From NCBI GenBank assembly GCA_003456855.1, contig DMOO01000213.1, forward strand, positions 1 through 24,257: a stretch of DNA of 24,257 nucleotides, given 5' to 3'. Positions within the stretch are counted from its first letter, which is position 1. Each line of letters begins with the position of its first letter. Below the pieces are notes generated by a model. The model was given only the letters and a program-made list of their open reading frames with translations, was not told the DNA's origin and ran no database searches. This stretch comes from Sphaerochaeta sp. (GTDB lineage: Bacteria > Spirochaetota > Spirochaetia > Sphaerochaetales > Sphaerochaetaceae). A program made the translations under genes and the position numbers. Positions 1-5,924 of the stretch are shown here, in pieces.

Positions 1-5
1 AGCTG

Positions 6-425
6 ATGTATCCGTTCCTCAAGGAATGTGCGGAATCATACATGACCAAGAACCACCGGGGTGAATCATTCCCGGACAGCAGCGAGCTGACGATCCTGGC
101 AAAGGGCATAGCCTCCGAGTTCACATACTCAACCTCATACAAGTACGGAATCGAGTACGGTGACATGGACCTCTTCAAGGCTGAGGACAACAGGACCAAG
201 ATAGGGCTCTGTCTGATCCTGTGCCACCTTGACCGCATAAAGAAGAACGGTGATGAAACGAGGATCCAGCCTCATACAGCATTCGGAGAGGGTGATGCAG
301 AGCTTCCCTACCAGTACCAGATCGTGGATGCGCTGAGCCTCAAGACAAGCAAGGTCCGCAAGAAGGCGGATGAGGCAATCAAGCAGCTGAGAAAGCTCCA
401 GGAAGAGTACAGAGGGATCGGATGA
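6..425 (+). CDS. Hypothetical phage protein, replication-module side
   Basis: A 139-residue soluble protein that I do not recognise. Its ATG overlaps a TGA at 4-6 (TGATG), so it is probably translationally coupled to an upstream gene whose last codons begin the window. The sequence is mixed charged/hydrophobic with a lysine- and glutamate-rich C-terminal helix (about residues 112-135), and has no signal peptide, membrane segment or obvious catalytic motif. It is followed by a 4-bp ATGA overlap with the next gene and lies four genes upstream of the replisome organizer, so a role in DNA metabolism or early takeover is possible but is only inferred from position. Confidence 0.7.
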   Translation: MYPFLKECAESYMTKNHRGESFPDSSELTILAKGIASEFTYSTSYKYGIEYGDMDLFKAEDNRTKIGLCLILCHLDRIKKNGDETRIQPHTAFGEGDAELPYQYQIVDALSLKTSKVRKKADEAIKQLRKLQEEYRGIG

Positions 426-619
426 GACAGAAGAACCTTTATCTGATCTGCGCCAATGACCATCTGGAGACGGCCTTCTTCTGCGGGACAAGCGATGAGT
501 GCATCAAGATCCTGGGATGCAAGAACAAAAGCGTGTTCTTCTCAACGCTCTCGCATAAGAAGAATTTCTTCGGAGGTTTCGTCCGGGTGGAGAAGGTGGA
601 CAGAGATGGCTTGGACTGA
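422..619 (+). CDS. Small phage protein of unknown function, possibly helix-turn-helix-like
   Basis: A 65-residue protein whose ATG overlaps the previous stop (ATGA at 422-425). The layout 'YLICANDHLETAFFCGTSDEC' followed by 'ILGCKNKSVFFSTLS' resembles a small phage protein type in which a short beta strand precedes a helix-turn-helix-like segment (about residues 24-45) and a C-terminal beta strand (FVRVEKVD). I recall this pattern only generally, so no function is assigned. It overlaps the following gene by 14 bp, which suggests coupled translation in the early operon. Confidence 0.65.
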   Translation: MRQKNLYLICANDHLETAFFCGTSDECIKILGCKNKSVFFSTLSHKKNFFGGFVRVEKVDRDGLD

Positions 620-899
620 TGAGACATGGGGATACGTGGATCTGGGAGTTCCGAAGTACCGAAACCTATGGAATTACCAGGAAGCCTATGAACAGAAAGG
701 GCTTTCCGATGAGGCGGGCTTCGTCGCCCTGGCAATCACCGGCCTGTTCCCCAGAGAGTTTCCAGTCAAGAAGCTGATCGGATGGTGTGGCCATTCGAAG
801 GTCCGTTTCCTCAAAGCCCTCAAGGAGCTTGAAGATGCGGGGTGGTTGAAGGTCACAGCCAAGAAATGGAGGCAGATGAGAAATCTGAAACTTGAATGA
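606..899 (+). CDS. Small winged-helix-like hypothetical protein
   Basis: The chosen start is the ATG at 606, giving 97 residues (MAWTDETWGYVDLG...). A longer open frame extends back to 456, but its upstream part is arginine/serine-rich out-of-frame sequence overlapping the previous gene, while 606 has a purine-rich site (gagaagg) just upstream. Residues about 35-90 contain helical segments and 'LKALKELEDAGWLKVTAKKW', which looks like the recognition helix plus wing of a replication-type winged helix. This fits its place just ahead of the replisome organizer. The DNA-binding role is inferred. Confidence 0.65.
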   Translation: MAWTDETWGYVDLGVPKYRNLWNYQEAYEQKGLSDEAGFVALAITGLFPREFPVKKLIGWCGHSKVRFLKALKELEDAGWLKVTAKKWRQMRNLKLE

Positions 900-1051
900 A
901 TTGGCGAGAGAACCTGGACAAGGAAATAGCCGGCTTCCAAGCGGACTTGGAAAAACTGGAAGCCGAATACAACAAGAGAGTCTCCGAGAGCTGGCTGTAC
1001 AAGCTCCTGGAGAGAAGATCCAAGAGAGGGAGAAGGAAAAAAAATGGCTGA
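896..1051 (+). CDS. 51-residue basic coiled-coil protein
   Basis: A small frame opened by an ATGA overlap (ATG 896, upstream TGA 897-899) and closed at 1049-1051, where it overlaps the next gene by 8 bp. Residues about 6-40 (ENLDKEIAGFQADLEKLEAE...) have heptad-like leucine spacing and should form a coiled coil. The last ten residues are almost all Arg/Lys (RRSKRGRRKK), which suggests nucleic-acid binding. The stop/start overlaps at both ends favour this frame over the competing TTG-started frame at 892-1110. Function unknown. Confidence 0.6.
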   Translation: MNWRENLDKEIAGFQADLEKLEAEYNKRVSESWLYKLLERRSKRGRRKKNG

Positions 1052-1976
1052 AAGATTCTACTGGCTTAAACTACAGAGGGACTTCTTCAAGAGGCATGAT
1101 GTCAGGATAGTCGAGAACATGCCCAACGGAAAGGATTACGTCCTGTTCTACTTGAAGCTCCTGTGTGAGAGCATTGACCATGAGGGAAGGCTCAGATTCA
1201 GTGACAGCATTCCGTACAACGATGAGATGCTGTCAACCATCACAGACACCAACATCGACATCGTGAGAAGCGCAGTGAAGATCTTCACCGAGCTGGGACT
1301 CATGGAGCTACAGTCCGATGGCACCTACTTCATGAACGAAGTCGAGAAGATGATAGGCTCAGCTGCCGGCAATGCCCATGCCCTCAGACAGAGAAGATAT
1401 ATCGAGAACAAGAAGCAGAGATTACTCAATTCTCCCGAAGAAAACGAGGAAAGCGTCACAAATAGTGACGGTATAGTGACGGATAATGTCACAAATAGTG
1501 ACGAGAGTAAGAGTAAGAGTAAGAGTAAGAGTAATATATCTTCTTCATCTAACGATTCAGAAGATATTGCGCTCCCTCCTGTTAAAAACCCTCTGAAAAG
1601 GGTGCCATACCAGCAGATCCTCAACCTCTACTATGAGCTTTGCCCAAACATGAGCAAGAGCAAGCCGGTCATACACTTCACCGATGAGATCAAGAAGAAC
1701 GTGAGGGCGAGATGGACCGAGTACAAGGGAGATCTGGAAGCGTTCAAAACCGTGTTCACCAAGGCCGAGGCAAGCGACTTCCTCAACAACAGGGCTGACA
1801 CAACCTTCCAGGCATCCTTCGACTGGCTCATGAGGCCGAAGAATTTCAGCAAGGCCATCAACGGCAATTTCGACAATCTGAAAAAGAGACAGACCATCAA
1901 GGGCACAGACATCGAGATGTCCATAGTGGCTGATGGATCGGACAGATCCAAATACAACAAGACGGAGTGGGACTGA
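1044..1976 (+). CDS. Phage replisome organizer / replication initiator
   Basis: A 310-residue protein. The N-terminal half (residues 1-120, RFYWLKLQRDFF...VRIVENMPNGKDYVLFYLKLL) matches the phage replisome-organizer N-terminal winged-helix family, which binds the phage origin. A low-complexity linker (about residues 130-175, SVTNSDGIVTDNVTNSDE then an SK-repeat and poly-Ser) separates it from a C-terminal domain (about 185-275) with a 'FDWLMRPKNF' motif typical of DnaD-like or replication-protein C-termini. In this family the C-terminal part contacts the helicase loader, and a DnaC-type loader is encoded next with a TGATG overlap. The linker DNA holds iteron-like repeats, so the gene probably contains its own origin. 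The ribosome binding site (agaagga) is strong. Confidence 0.85.
   Translation: MAERFYWLKLQRDFFKRHDVRIVENMPNGKDYVLFYLKLLCESIDHEGRLRFSDSIPYNDEMLSTITDTNIDIVRSAVKIFTELGLMELQSDGTYFMNEVEKMIGSAAGNAHALRQRRYIENKKQRLLNSPEENEESVTNSDGIVTDNVTNSDESKSKSKSKSNISSSSNDSEDIALPPVKNPLKRVPYQQILNLYYELCPNMSKSKPVIHFTDEIKKNVRARWTEYKGDLEAFKTVFTKAEASDFLNNRADTTFQASFDWLMRPKNFSKAINGNFDNLKKRQTIKGTDIEMSIVADGSDRSKYNKTEWD
1455..1503 (+). repeat. Iteron-like repeat cluster, candidate replication origin
   Basis: A 16-bp sequence, gtcacaaatagtgacg, occurs at 1455-1470 and again at 1488-1503. Each copy is a GTCAC/GTGAC dyad. The core ATAGTGACG also occurs alone at 1473-1481. The three cores begin at 1462, 1473 and 1495, that is 11 and 22 bp apart, so they lie on one face of the helix. 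The middle core is read in a different codon frame from the outer two, so the repetition is not explained by the encoded peptide. It sits inside the replisome organizer gene, where lambdoid and many Bacillota phages keep their origin. Confidence 0.55.
1505..1534 (+). repeat. Five tandem GAGTAA hexamers beside the iterons
   Basis: Five perfect 6-bp units (gagtaa) encode the (S-K)n stretch of the replisome organizer linker. They are followed by A+T-rich DNA (taatatatcttcttcatctaac, split across 1532-1553) that could act as the unwinding element of the adjacent iteron cluster. The unit is a multiple of three, so slippage would lengthen or shorten the linker without breaking the frame. Confidence 0.6.
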
Positions 1977-2773
1977 TGCAGCAGACAGGACAGCTTATCA
2001 ACAACTACATGGAAGGACTCCAGGGAAGGAAGCAGACCGTTCCGCCTCAGTCTCCGGTCAAAAGGCCTGTAGGGTGGACAGACAGGGAGAGGTTCGGGGT
2101 GAAGATGCACCGCTGGCCTTCACTGTCGATGGTGTTCGACACTCCGTATGACATGAAGAAGACCAGAGGGATCCCGAAGAAGTTCCGTAACTTCTACATA
2201 GACCAGATGGAACCGAAGAACAGGGACCAGGCGGAGCTGATGGAGGCCATCAATTACATGGTCACAAACAAGCAGTATCCATTGAAGTTCCTGATGGTGT
2301 GCGGAGGCAACGGAACCGGAAAGACCTGTATAGGATGTGGAGCAGTGAACACCTTGTCGAGGCTTGCAGTCGGTCAGGATGAGAACGGAAGGCAAGAGGA
2401 CCTCAATCCATACTACGTGAACGAGGCTGACCTTCTGGCAAGGATAACGGGGTGGAGCAACAGCACCGGAACAGACTGGTTCTCCAGATACTCGGAGCAG
2501 TGCGAGATCCTGATCATAGACGAGTTCGGAATGACGCAATGGACTCCGAGCGACAAGAGGAAGATGGAGCAGCTTCTGAACAAGAGGTTCTCCAATGACC
2601 TATGGACGATAATCCTGACCAACAGGGGCCTCGGAGAAGTCCAGGAGATGATAAGCAGCCAACTTCTGAGCAGATTCAGAACCGGCAAGGTCATCAGCCT
2701 CACAGGACAGGATCTGAGGGAACGGTGGTCCGGCTACTGGAACGAAGCAGCCGAGAAGGATGATCCGTTTTGA
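1976..2773 (+). CDS. DnaC/IstB-like helicase-loader ATPase
   Basis: A 265-residue AAA+ protein that should load the replicative helicase at the origin marked by the replisome organizer. Visible motifs are Walker A GGNGTGKT at residues 110-117, Walker B ILIIDEF near 177-184, a sensor-1-like 'TIILTNRG', and an arginine-finger-like 'LLSRFRTGKV' towards the C-terminus. The region before residue 95 (including RGIPKKFRNFYIDQ) is the adaptor part. The ATG at 1976 overlaps the upstream TGA and has GGAG upstream. A GTG three codons earlier (1967) is possible but less likely. It closes the replication module; no helicase gene is in this window. Confidence 0.88.
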   Translation: MQQTGQLINNYMEGLQGRKQTVPPQSPVKRPVGWTDRERFGVKMHRWPSLSMVFDTPYDMKKTRGIPKKFRNFYIDQMEPKNRDQAELMEAINYMVTNKQYPLKFLMVCGGNGTGKTCIGCGAVNTLSRLAVGQDENGRQEDLNPYYVNEADLLARITGWSNSTGTDWFSRYSEQCEILIIDEFGMTQWTPSDKRKMEQLLNKRFSNDLWTIILTNRGLGEVQEMISSQLLSRFRTGKVISLTGQDLRERWSGYWNEAAEKDDPF

Positions 2774-2824
2774 TGCGAGCAACAGCGCAAGCTGATTAGA
2801 TCTTTTACAACTTTTATCCCTTTC

Positions 2825-2868
2825 GTCCCCGTCCGACAGCGAGTAGAGAAAGAGGCCTGGACGGGGAC
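2825..2868 (+). promoter_or_regulatory. Perfect 10-bp hairpin just upstream of a ribosome binding site
   Basis: GTCCCCGTCC at 2825-2834 pairs perfectly with GGACGGGGAC at 2859-2868, enclosing a 24-nt purine-rich loop. It lies in the 113-bp gap between the helicase loader and the small-protein array, and the AAGGAG of the next gene starts five bases after the stem. No T-run follows, so it is not a standard intrinsic terminator. It could be an mRNA processing or stability element, a translational control hairpin, or a protein-binding dyad. Confidence 0.6.
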
Positions 2869-2886
2869 ACTTTAAGGAGCAAGAAC

Positions 2887-3219
2887 GTGAAATGCTGTGA
2901 CTGTCCCTTCTTCATGAGGAGGGACTATGCATGGGGATGGTGCACCAAGGACGGGGTGCAGAAGGAATCGATGCAGAAATGCACGGTTTATCTATTGGGG
3001 ATCTTCAAGACCACAGGAGGGGTCTTGAAAGATGATGGACAGGATTTGGATGGAGGCAAGCAAATGACCAGCGAGTTTGAGATAGAGATGACAATACTCA
3101 TATGCTTTTTGACAGTTGTCCAGATAGCCATACTGGTTCAGCAGATTATGATGGAAAGAGAGTTGAAGAAGCTACTAGCCGAATTTCGGTCGGTACAAGA
3201 CAAGGAGATGGAGAGATGA
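2887..3219 (+). CDS. Cysteine-rich small protein with one membrane segment
   Basis: A 110-residue protein with a GTG start 7 nt after AAGGAG. The N-terminal part has clustered cysteines (CCDCPFF, then WC at about residue 19 and KC at about 32), suggesting a metal-binding knuckle like those in its neighbours. Residues about 70-87 (MTILICFLTVVQIAILV) are a clear transmembrane helix, followed by a charged helical tail. An internal ATG at 3064 (MTSEFEIEMTIL) could allow separate expression of the membrane part, so two fused units are possible. Function unknown. It ends in an ATGA overlap with the next gene. Confidence 0.65.
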   Translation: MKCCDCPFFMRRDYAWGWCTKDGVQKESMQKCTVYLLGIFKTTGGVLKDDGQDLDGGKQMTSEFEIEMTILICFLTVVQIAILVQQIMMERELKKLLAEFRSVQDKEMER

Positions 3220-3500
3220 GTGATATAAACCCAATGAACAGCAAGTGTTGTGCAAATTGCCATTGTCTGATGGTGAGGAATGACATAGAGAGCGATATGA
3301 GAACAAACCTCACGTTCCAGATATTGGACGAGTGCCCGTTCAAGGAGCATTTCAAGATGTTCAAAGGAATGGAACTCAGCCTCTCGATGCAGATTACAAA
3401 CCAGTATGTTAATGAGGTAACATCGCTCTTCGATTTCGTGTGTGATGAATGGGAAGGAAGAGGAGAACCGTTGAATCTGAGCCATCGTGATAGATGGTGA
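3216..3500 (+). CDS. Cysteine-rich small protein of the phage array
   Basis: 94 residues starting at the ATG that overlaps the previous stop (ATGA 3216-3219), with AAGGAG upstream. The open frame extends further back to 3102, but that part only shadows the previous gene. Cysteines cluster at the start (KCCANCHC, residues 9-14) with another pair downstream (ECPF, about 40, and DFVCDEW, about 77), a pattern compatible with zinc binding. No enzyme motif is visible. Function unknown. Confidence 0.65.
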   Translation: MSDINPMNSKCCANCHCLMVRNDIESDMRTNLTFQILDECPFKEHFKMFKGMELSLSMQITNQYVNEVTSLFDFVCDEWEGRGEPLNLSHRDRW

Positions 3501-3522
3501 GGTCAGTACATAAGGAGAACAC
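3501..3522 (+). promoter_or_regulatory. Repeated intergenic leader with ribosome binding site (copy A)
   Basis: The 22 nt between the stop of the preceding gene and the next ATG read GGTC-AGTA-CATAAGGAG-AACAC. Eighteen of 22 positions match the gap at 4152-4173, and a related form precedes the avd gene near 23749-23775. The stop codon itself is part of the conserved block (TGAGGTC). It contains the AAGGAG ribosome binding site. Confidence 0.6.
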
Positions 3523-3744
3523 ATGAGCCTACAGTGCAGAAGTTGTTTTTGGAATAAATCATTTGGCATGGATTCTGTTGATGAAGTGGATTGCGAGGAG
3601 TACAAACCCAACACCCAGAAGACCTTCATAGAGGAACTTCTACTGACCATAGACGATGCCTATGAGAATGACGGCACGATCTATGACATAAAGGAGTTTG
3701 TGGACACTTTCAAACCGAGTTCTATGAAGAAGGAGACATCATGA
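3523..3744 (+). CDS. Small acidic protein with N-terminal CxxC
   Basis: A 73-residue protein with a strong site (ataaggagaacac) before its ATG. It begins MSLQCRSCFWN, giving one CxxC pair, with a third cysteine at about residue 25 (VDCEEYKP). The remainder is acidic and probably helical (FIEELLLTIDDAYENDGTIYD split over residues 35-55). It belongs by position and cysteine pattern to the surrounding array of mini-proteins. No function is known to me. It overlaps the next gene by ATGA. Confidence 0.65.
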   Translation: MSLQCRSCFWNKSFGMDSVDEVDCEEYKPNTQKTFIEELLLTIDDAYENDGTIYDIKEFVDTFKPSSMKKETS

Positions 3745-4151
3745 GCAAATACAAAGGCAAATGCAAGGAATGCAAGCACAGGGATGTTGTGAACAAGAAA
3801 TGGTGGGGATGCACAACAGTTGTCTGCACATTCAACTCGCAGATGGGCAAGGCTCTTCCTGCATCCGAGAACATACCTGCTTGGTGTCCTACTGGTGGAG
3901 TGCCAGAGAAGAGAGAGATCATCCCACCGAAGTGCGAACCGACATACAGACCAAGGGAAGACAGAGAGATGAGCAATAAAGAGACAACAAAACTGATGGG
4001 TACACGTTATGAGTACAGAGACTTGAGATTCGATGAATTTGCAGACTTGTTTGAGGTTCTATCGAGACTACCACAACTCTCAGAGAAGGACAGAGAGAGG
4101 CTTGAGAAAGGAGTCGAGAACATCAGGAAGATGGCAGTCATAAGGATGTGA
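3741..4151 (+). CDS. Two-part cysteine-rich small protein
   Basis: A 136-residue protein. Residues 8-75 hold a cysteine cluster (CKEC, WWGC, VVC, AWCP, KCEP) and end with the phrase KREIIPPK, which recurs as KRDIIPPK in the gene at 4174, so the two are likely paralogues. From about residue 77 (MSNKETTKL...) a separate helical, charged domain begins with its own methionine, suggesting a fusion of a cysteine mini-protein with a second small protein, or an internal start at about 3969. Function unknown. Confidence 0.65.
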   Translation: MSKYKGKCKECKHRDVVNKKWWGCTTVVCTFNSQMGKALPASENIPAWCPTGGVPEKREIIPPKCEPTYRPREDREMSNKETTKLMGTRYEYRDLRFDEFADLFEVLSRLPQLSEKDRERLEKGVENIRKMAVIRM

Positions 4152-4173
4152 GGTCTGTGCATAAGGAGGCCAC
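4152..4173 (+). promoter_or_regulatory. Repeated intergenic leader with ribosome binding site (copy B)
   Basis: The gap reads GGTC-TGTG-CATAAGGAG-GCCAC and again directly follows a TGA stop. It matches copy A at 3501-3522 in 18 of 22 positions, with the same length and the same spacing to the ATG. This suggests that gene-plus-leader units were duplicated, or that the leader is a conserved translation or mRNA-processing element. Confidence 0.6.
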
Positions 4174-4401
4174 ATGACATATCTGGCAATAAAAATAGAA
4201 GGAGACTACCCGAAGAACTGTGGTGGCTGTCCGCTCGGAGCCACCGACCTCGATTGTTACGTTTCATGGTGTACTGTGTTGGACAAGGAGATAAAAAACT
4301 ATTCCAAGAGACTCCGAGGTTGTCCGATAAAAGGCACTGTGAGGAAGAGGGACATAATCCCACCGAAGGTGGTAAGTACAGAAGGGAAGGAGAACACATG
4401 A
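4174..4401 (+). CDS. Cysteine-rich mini-protein, paralogue of neighbours
   Basis: A 75-residue protein. The order CGGCP (about residues 16-20), DCYVSWC (28-34), RGCP (49-52) resembles the CxxCP...C...CP pattern of small phage proteins found in gut phages. The tail KRDIIPPK matches the gene at 3741. Such spacing suggests a single zinc knuckle, but this is inference. It follows the repeated leader and overlaps the next gene by ATGA. Confidence 0.68.
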   Translation: MTYLAIKIEGDYPKNCGGCPLGATDLDCYVSWCTVLDKEIKNYSKRLRGCPIKGTVRKRDIIPPKVVSTEGKENT

Positions 4402-4721
4402 GTGAAGTTTTGATAAAGAACATGAAGTTTCCGAAGTCTTGCTCTGAGTGCCCTTGCTCAAGTGCAGAGGTAGATTTCTGTAATCTAATGCAAGAGATGA
4501 TTGAAGGGCAATACTTCAATCCTTTCATGAACAGACGGGGTGATTGTCCAATGGTGGCAATGCCTGAGCATGACAACCTGGTATCAGAGAAGGATGTGAT
4601 CGAGAAGGTCTTGTCCCAGACTCCAGAGGAGCTTGGCACTGGCCTGTGCTTCCTGTTCGCAACATGCCCGGTGATTCTGGAGAGCAACAGGAGCAAGGAG
4701 TGCAAAGATGACAGAGCTTGA
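4398..4721 (+). CDS. CSECP-type cysteine-rich phage protein
   Basis: 107 residues from the ATG at 4398 (ATGA overlap). The opening MSEVLIKNMKFPKSCSECP is highly typical of a widespread hypothetical family in gut phages, in which CxxCP, a central cysteine (DFC) and a DCPMV motif are spaced over about 60 residues. The second half (VSEKDVIEKVLSQ...) is helical. Function of the family is not known to me; metal binding is inferred from the cysteines. It overlaps the next small gene by 14 bp. Confidence 0.72.
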   Translation: MSEVLIKNMKFPKSCSECPCSSAEVDFCNLMQEMIEGQYFNPFMNRRGDCPMVAMPEHDNLVSEKDVIEKVLSQTPEELGTGLCFLFATCPVILESNRSKECKDDRA

Positions 4722-4881
4722 GTACATGGTCAGGAAGTATGCATTCGTCAATGACTGCGATGTGGACAAGGCCACGATGAAGGTGTTCTCCAACATCGTC
4801 AACGAGGCAATAATGAAGCGCAGCACCACAGGATTGTTCGACAAGCTCTTCAAAGAGGCCAAGACAACGGCGAGAGGATAG
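4708..4881 (+). CDS. 57-residue hypothetical protein
   Basis: A short frame (MTELEYMVRKYAFVND...) with AAGGAG seven bases before its ATG. It starts inside the end of the preceding gene and stops with TAG at 4879-4881, four bases before the next ATG. It is rich in helix-forming residues with one cysteine and a basic C-terminus. It fills what would otherwise be a 160-bp gap in a tightly packed operon, which supports it being real. Function unknown. Confidence 0.6.
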   Translation: MTELEYMVRKYAFVNDCDVDKATMKVFSNIVNEAIMKRSTTGLFDKLFKEAKTTARG

Positions 4882-4884
4882 AGA

Positions 4885-5076
4885 ATGCTTGTTAAGAGAG
4901 TTGCTTATTATACGGTCAAGTGTCCGAGGTGCAAGGCAATCTGCAAGGCCCAGGCCTCGGATGTGAGGTTCACGGATGTCAACCATATATTCTGTGGTCA
5001 ATGTGGTCATGCAATCAGGATCACAACTGACAGAGGCTTCATCCTTCCATCAGTGAGAGCTGCATACAAGGAGTGA
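4885..5076 (+). CDS. Zinc-ribbon small protein
   Basis: 63 residues with two CxxC pairs: CPRC near residues 13-16 and CGQC near 37-40, separated by about 20 residues, followed by a GHAIRI strand. This is the classic zinc-ribbon layout used for nucleic-acid or protein contacts. The start is at ATG 4885 with a weak purine-rich site (agagga). The next gene begins immediately after its stop and shares the AAGGAG at its 3' end. Confidence 0.7.
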   Translation: MLVKRVAYYTVKCPRCKAICKAQASDVRFTDVNHIFCGQCGHAIRITTDRGFILPSVRAAYKE

Positions 5077-5078
5077 AG

Positions 5079-5366
5079 ATGGAGAGTTCCGTGACAATCA
5101 CCAAAAAGTTTCCATGTACGGATGTGGAGGTCTTGCCATCACTGGAAGAAGGTTGCAGATACCTGTCTGTGTCGAGGGACCGTGCGATCCGTGCAATCAT
5201 CACAGGAACGCCTATAGGCGATTACTTCATCGAGTGGAGTACCCAGAGCTGTCCTGAGAAGACCAAAGCCATAGAGCAGACATATCTTGCACGTATGGCC
5301 AGACAGAAGGACTTAAAGAGAGTAAAGCGCAAGAGGAGGAGACATGCTGCATCGAAAGTCCTGTAA
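5079..5366 (+). CDS. Small DNA-binding-like protein preceding HNH gene
   Basis: 95 residues from ATG 5079, which lies 5 nt after AAGGAG at 5068-5073. A GTG at 5073 would sit on the ribosome binding site itself and is unlikely. The core SLEEGCRYLSVSRDRAIRAI followed by TGTPIGDYFIEW resembles the NUMOD1-type helix-turn-helix seen in modular homing endonucleases. The C-terminus is very basic (KRVKRKRRRHAASK). It overlaps the HNH gene by 23 bp. A DNA-binding partner of that nuclease is possible, but this is inferred from neighbourhood and motif resemblance only. Confidence 0.6.
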   Translation: MESSVTITKKFPCTDVEVLPSLEEGCRYLSVSRDRAIRAIITGTPIGDYFIEWSTQSCPEKTKAIEQTYLARMARQKDLKRVKRKRRRHAASKVL

Positions 5367-5799
5367 GACTCCAGGTTGCAAGAACCTTCATCTCAACAGA
5401 TCCGGCTACTGTGACGAATGCCAGAGCAGACACCAAGCGCAGTATAGATACCGCAAGATCATCACATCGGGCACAGAGATGGAAGAGAAGAGGCCCAGCG
5501 CATCGGAGCGAGGCTATGACCATCAATGGCATGTCTTTGCCAAAAGATTCCTTCTGAGCCATCCCAAGTGCGCCATCTGTGGCCGTCCGGCAACGGTGTG
5601 CGACCACAAGAGCATGACAGCCCGCCAGATGATAGACATGTATGGTCACTTCATCCTGGATGAAAGCATGTATCAACCACTGTGCCAGCGTTGCAACATA
5701 TGCAAAGGAAGGAACGCAGACAAGGTATCTGACCGCAATTACGCAGATGCCAAAGCAGAGTTTCTCAAAGGCCTCCCTGAATGCGGAAAAGATGGCTGA
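5344..5799 (+). CDS. HNH endonuclease, packaging-associated
   Basis: A 151-residue protein with a strong AGGAGG before its ATG. The N-terminus carries a small Cys4 zinc site (CKTPGC...CDEC). The HNH core is visible as CAICG then VCDHKSM (catalytic-type His after Asp, about residues 82-84) and LCQRCNICKG near 117-126, with the CxxC pairs holding the structural zinc. HNH genes directly upstream of P27-type TerS and TerL are common in cos-packaging siphoviruses, where the nuclease helps TerL cleave the genome. The gene order here matches that arrangement. Confidence 0.85.
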   Translation: MLHRKSCKTPGCKNLHLNRSGYCDECQSRHQAQYRYRKIITSGTEMEEKRPSASERGYDHQWHVFAKRFLLSHPKCAICGRPATVCDHKSMTARQMIDMYGHFILDESMYQPLCQRCNICKGRNADKVSDRNYADAKAEFLKGLPECGKDG

Positions 5800-5924
5800 G
5801 TGTGTCAGTTTGACCCTAGGGGGGAGGTAATTTTTTTTAGAGCAATAAAATAACCCAAAACGCGGCCGAGAGCTCCCACACACGAAGGCCTAAAATAGTT
5901 TTGGTTCGGTAAAGGATTTAGTTC
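5800..5924 (+). other. Noncoding candidate packaging (cos) region
   Basis: A 125-bp gap between the HNH gene and TerS. It contains the palindrome CCCTAGGG (5814-5821) running into a G-tract, an eight-T run (5831-5838), a G+C-rich block with CGGCCG (5863-5868) and GAGCTC (5870-5875), and AGGCCT (5886-5891). The outer arms CCAAAAC (5855-5861) and GTTTTGG (5898-5904) form an inverted repeat around this block. In HNH-TerS-TerL phages the cos or TerS-binding site often lies here. The base composition differs sharply from the coding flanks. No good promoter was seen. Assignment as cos is inference. Confidence 0.4.

Noticed and set aside
892..1110. TTG-started frame of 72 residues
   Set aside because: It overlaps the replisome organizer by 67 bp and lacks ATG. 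The frame at 896-1051 has an ATGA overlap, a coiled-coil pattern and a clean exit into the next gene.
4007..4705. 232-residue minus-strand open frame
   Set aside because: Antisense to three coupled plus-strand genes; composition dominated by Ser/Leu as in a reverse shadow.
5809..5838. TTGACC followed by an A+T-rich run as a sigma-70 promoter
   Set aside because: No acceptable -10 hexamer at 16-18 bp; the region is better explained as packaging-site structure.
5227..5883. 218-residue minus-strand open frame
   Set aside because: It lies antisense to the HNH gene and its neighbour, both with clear motifs and ribosome binding sites. It has Cys/Ser/Leu-rich composition of a shadow frame.
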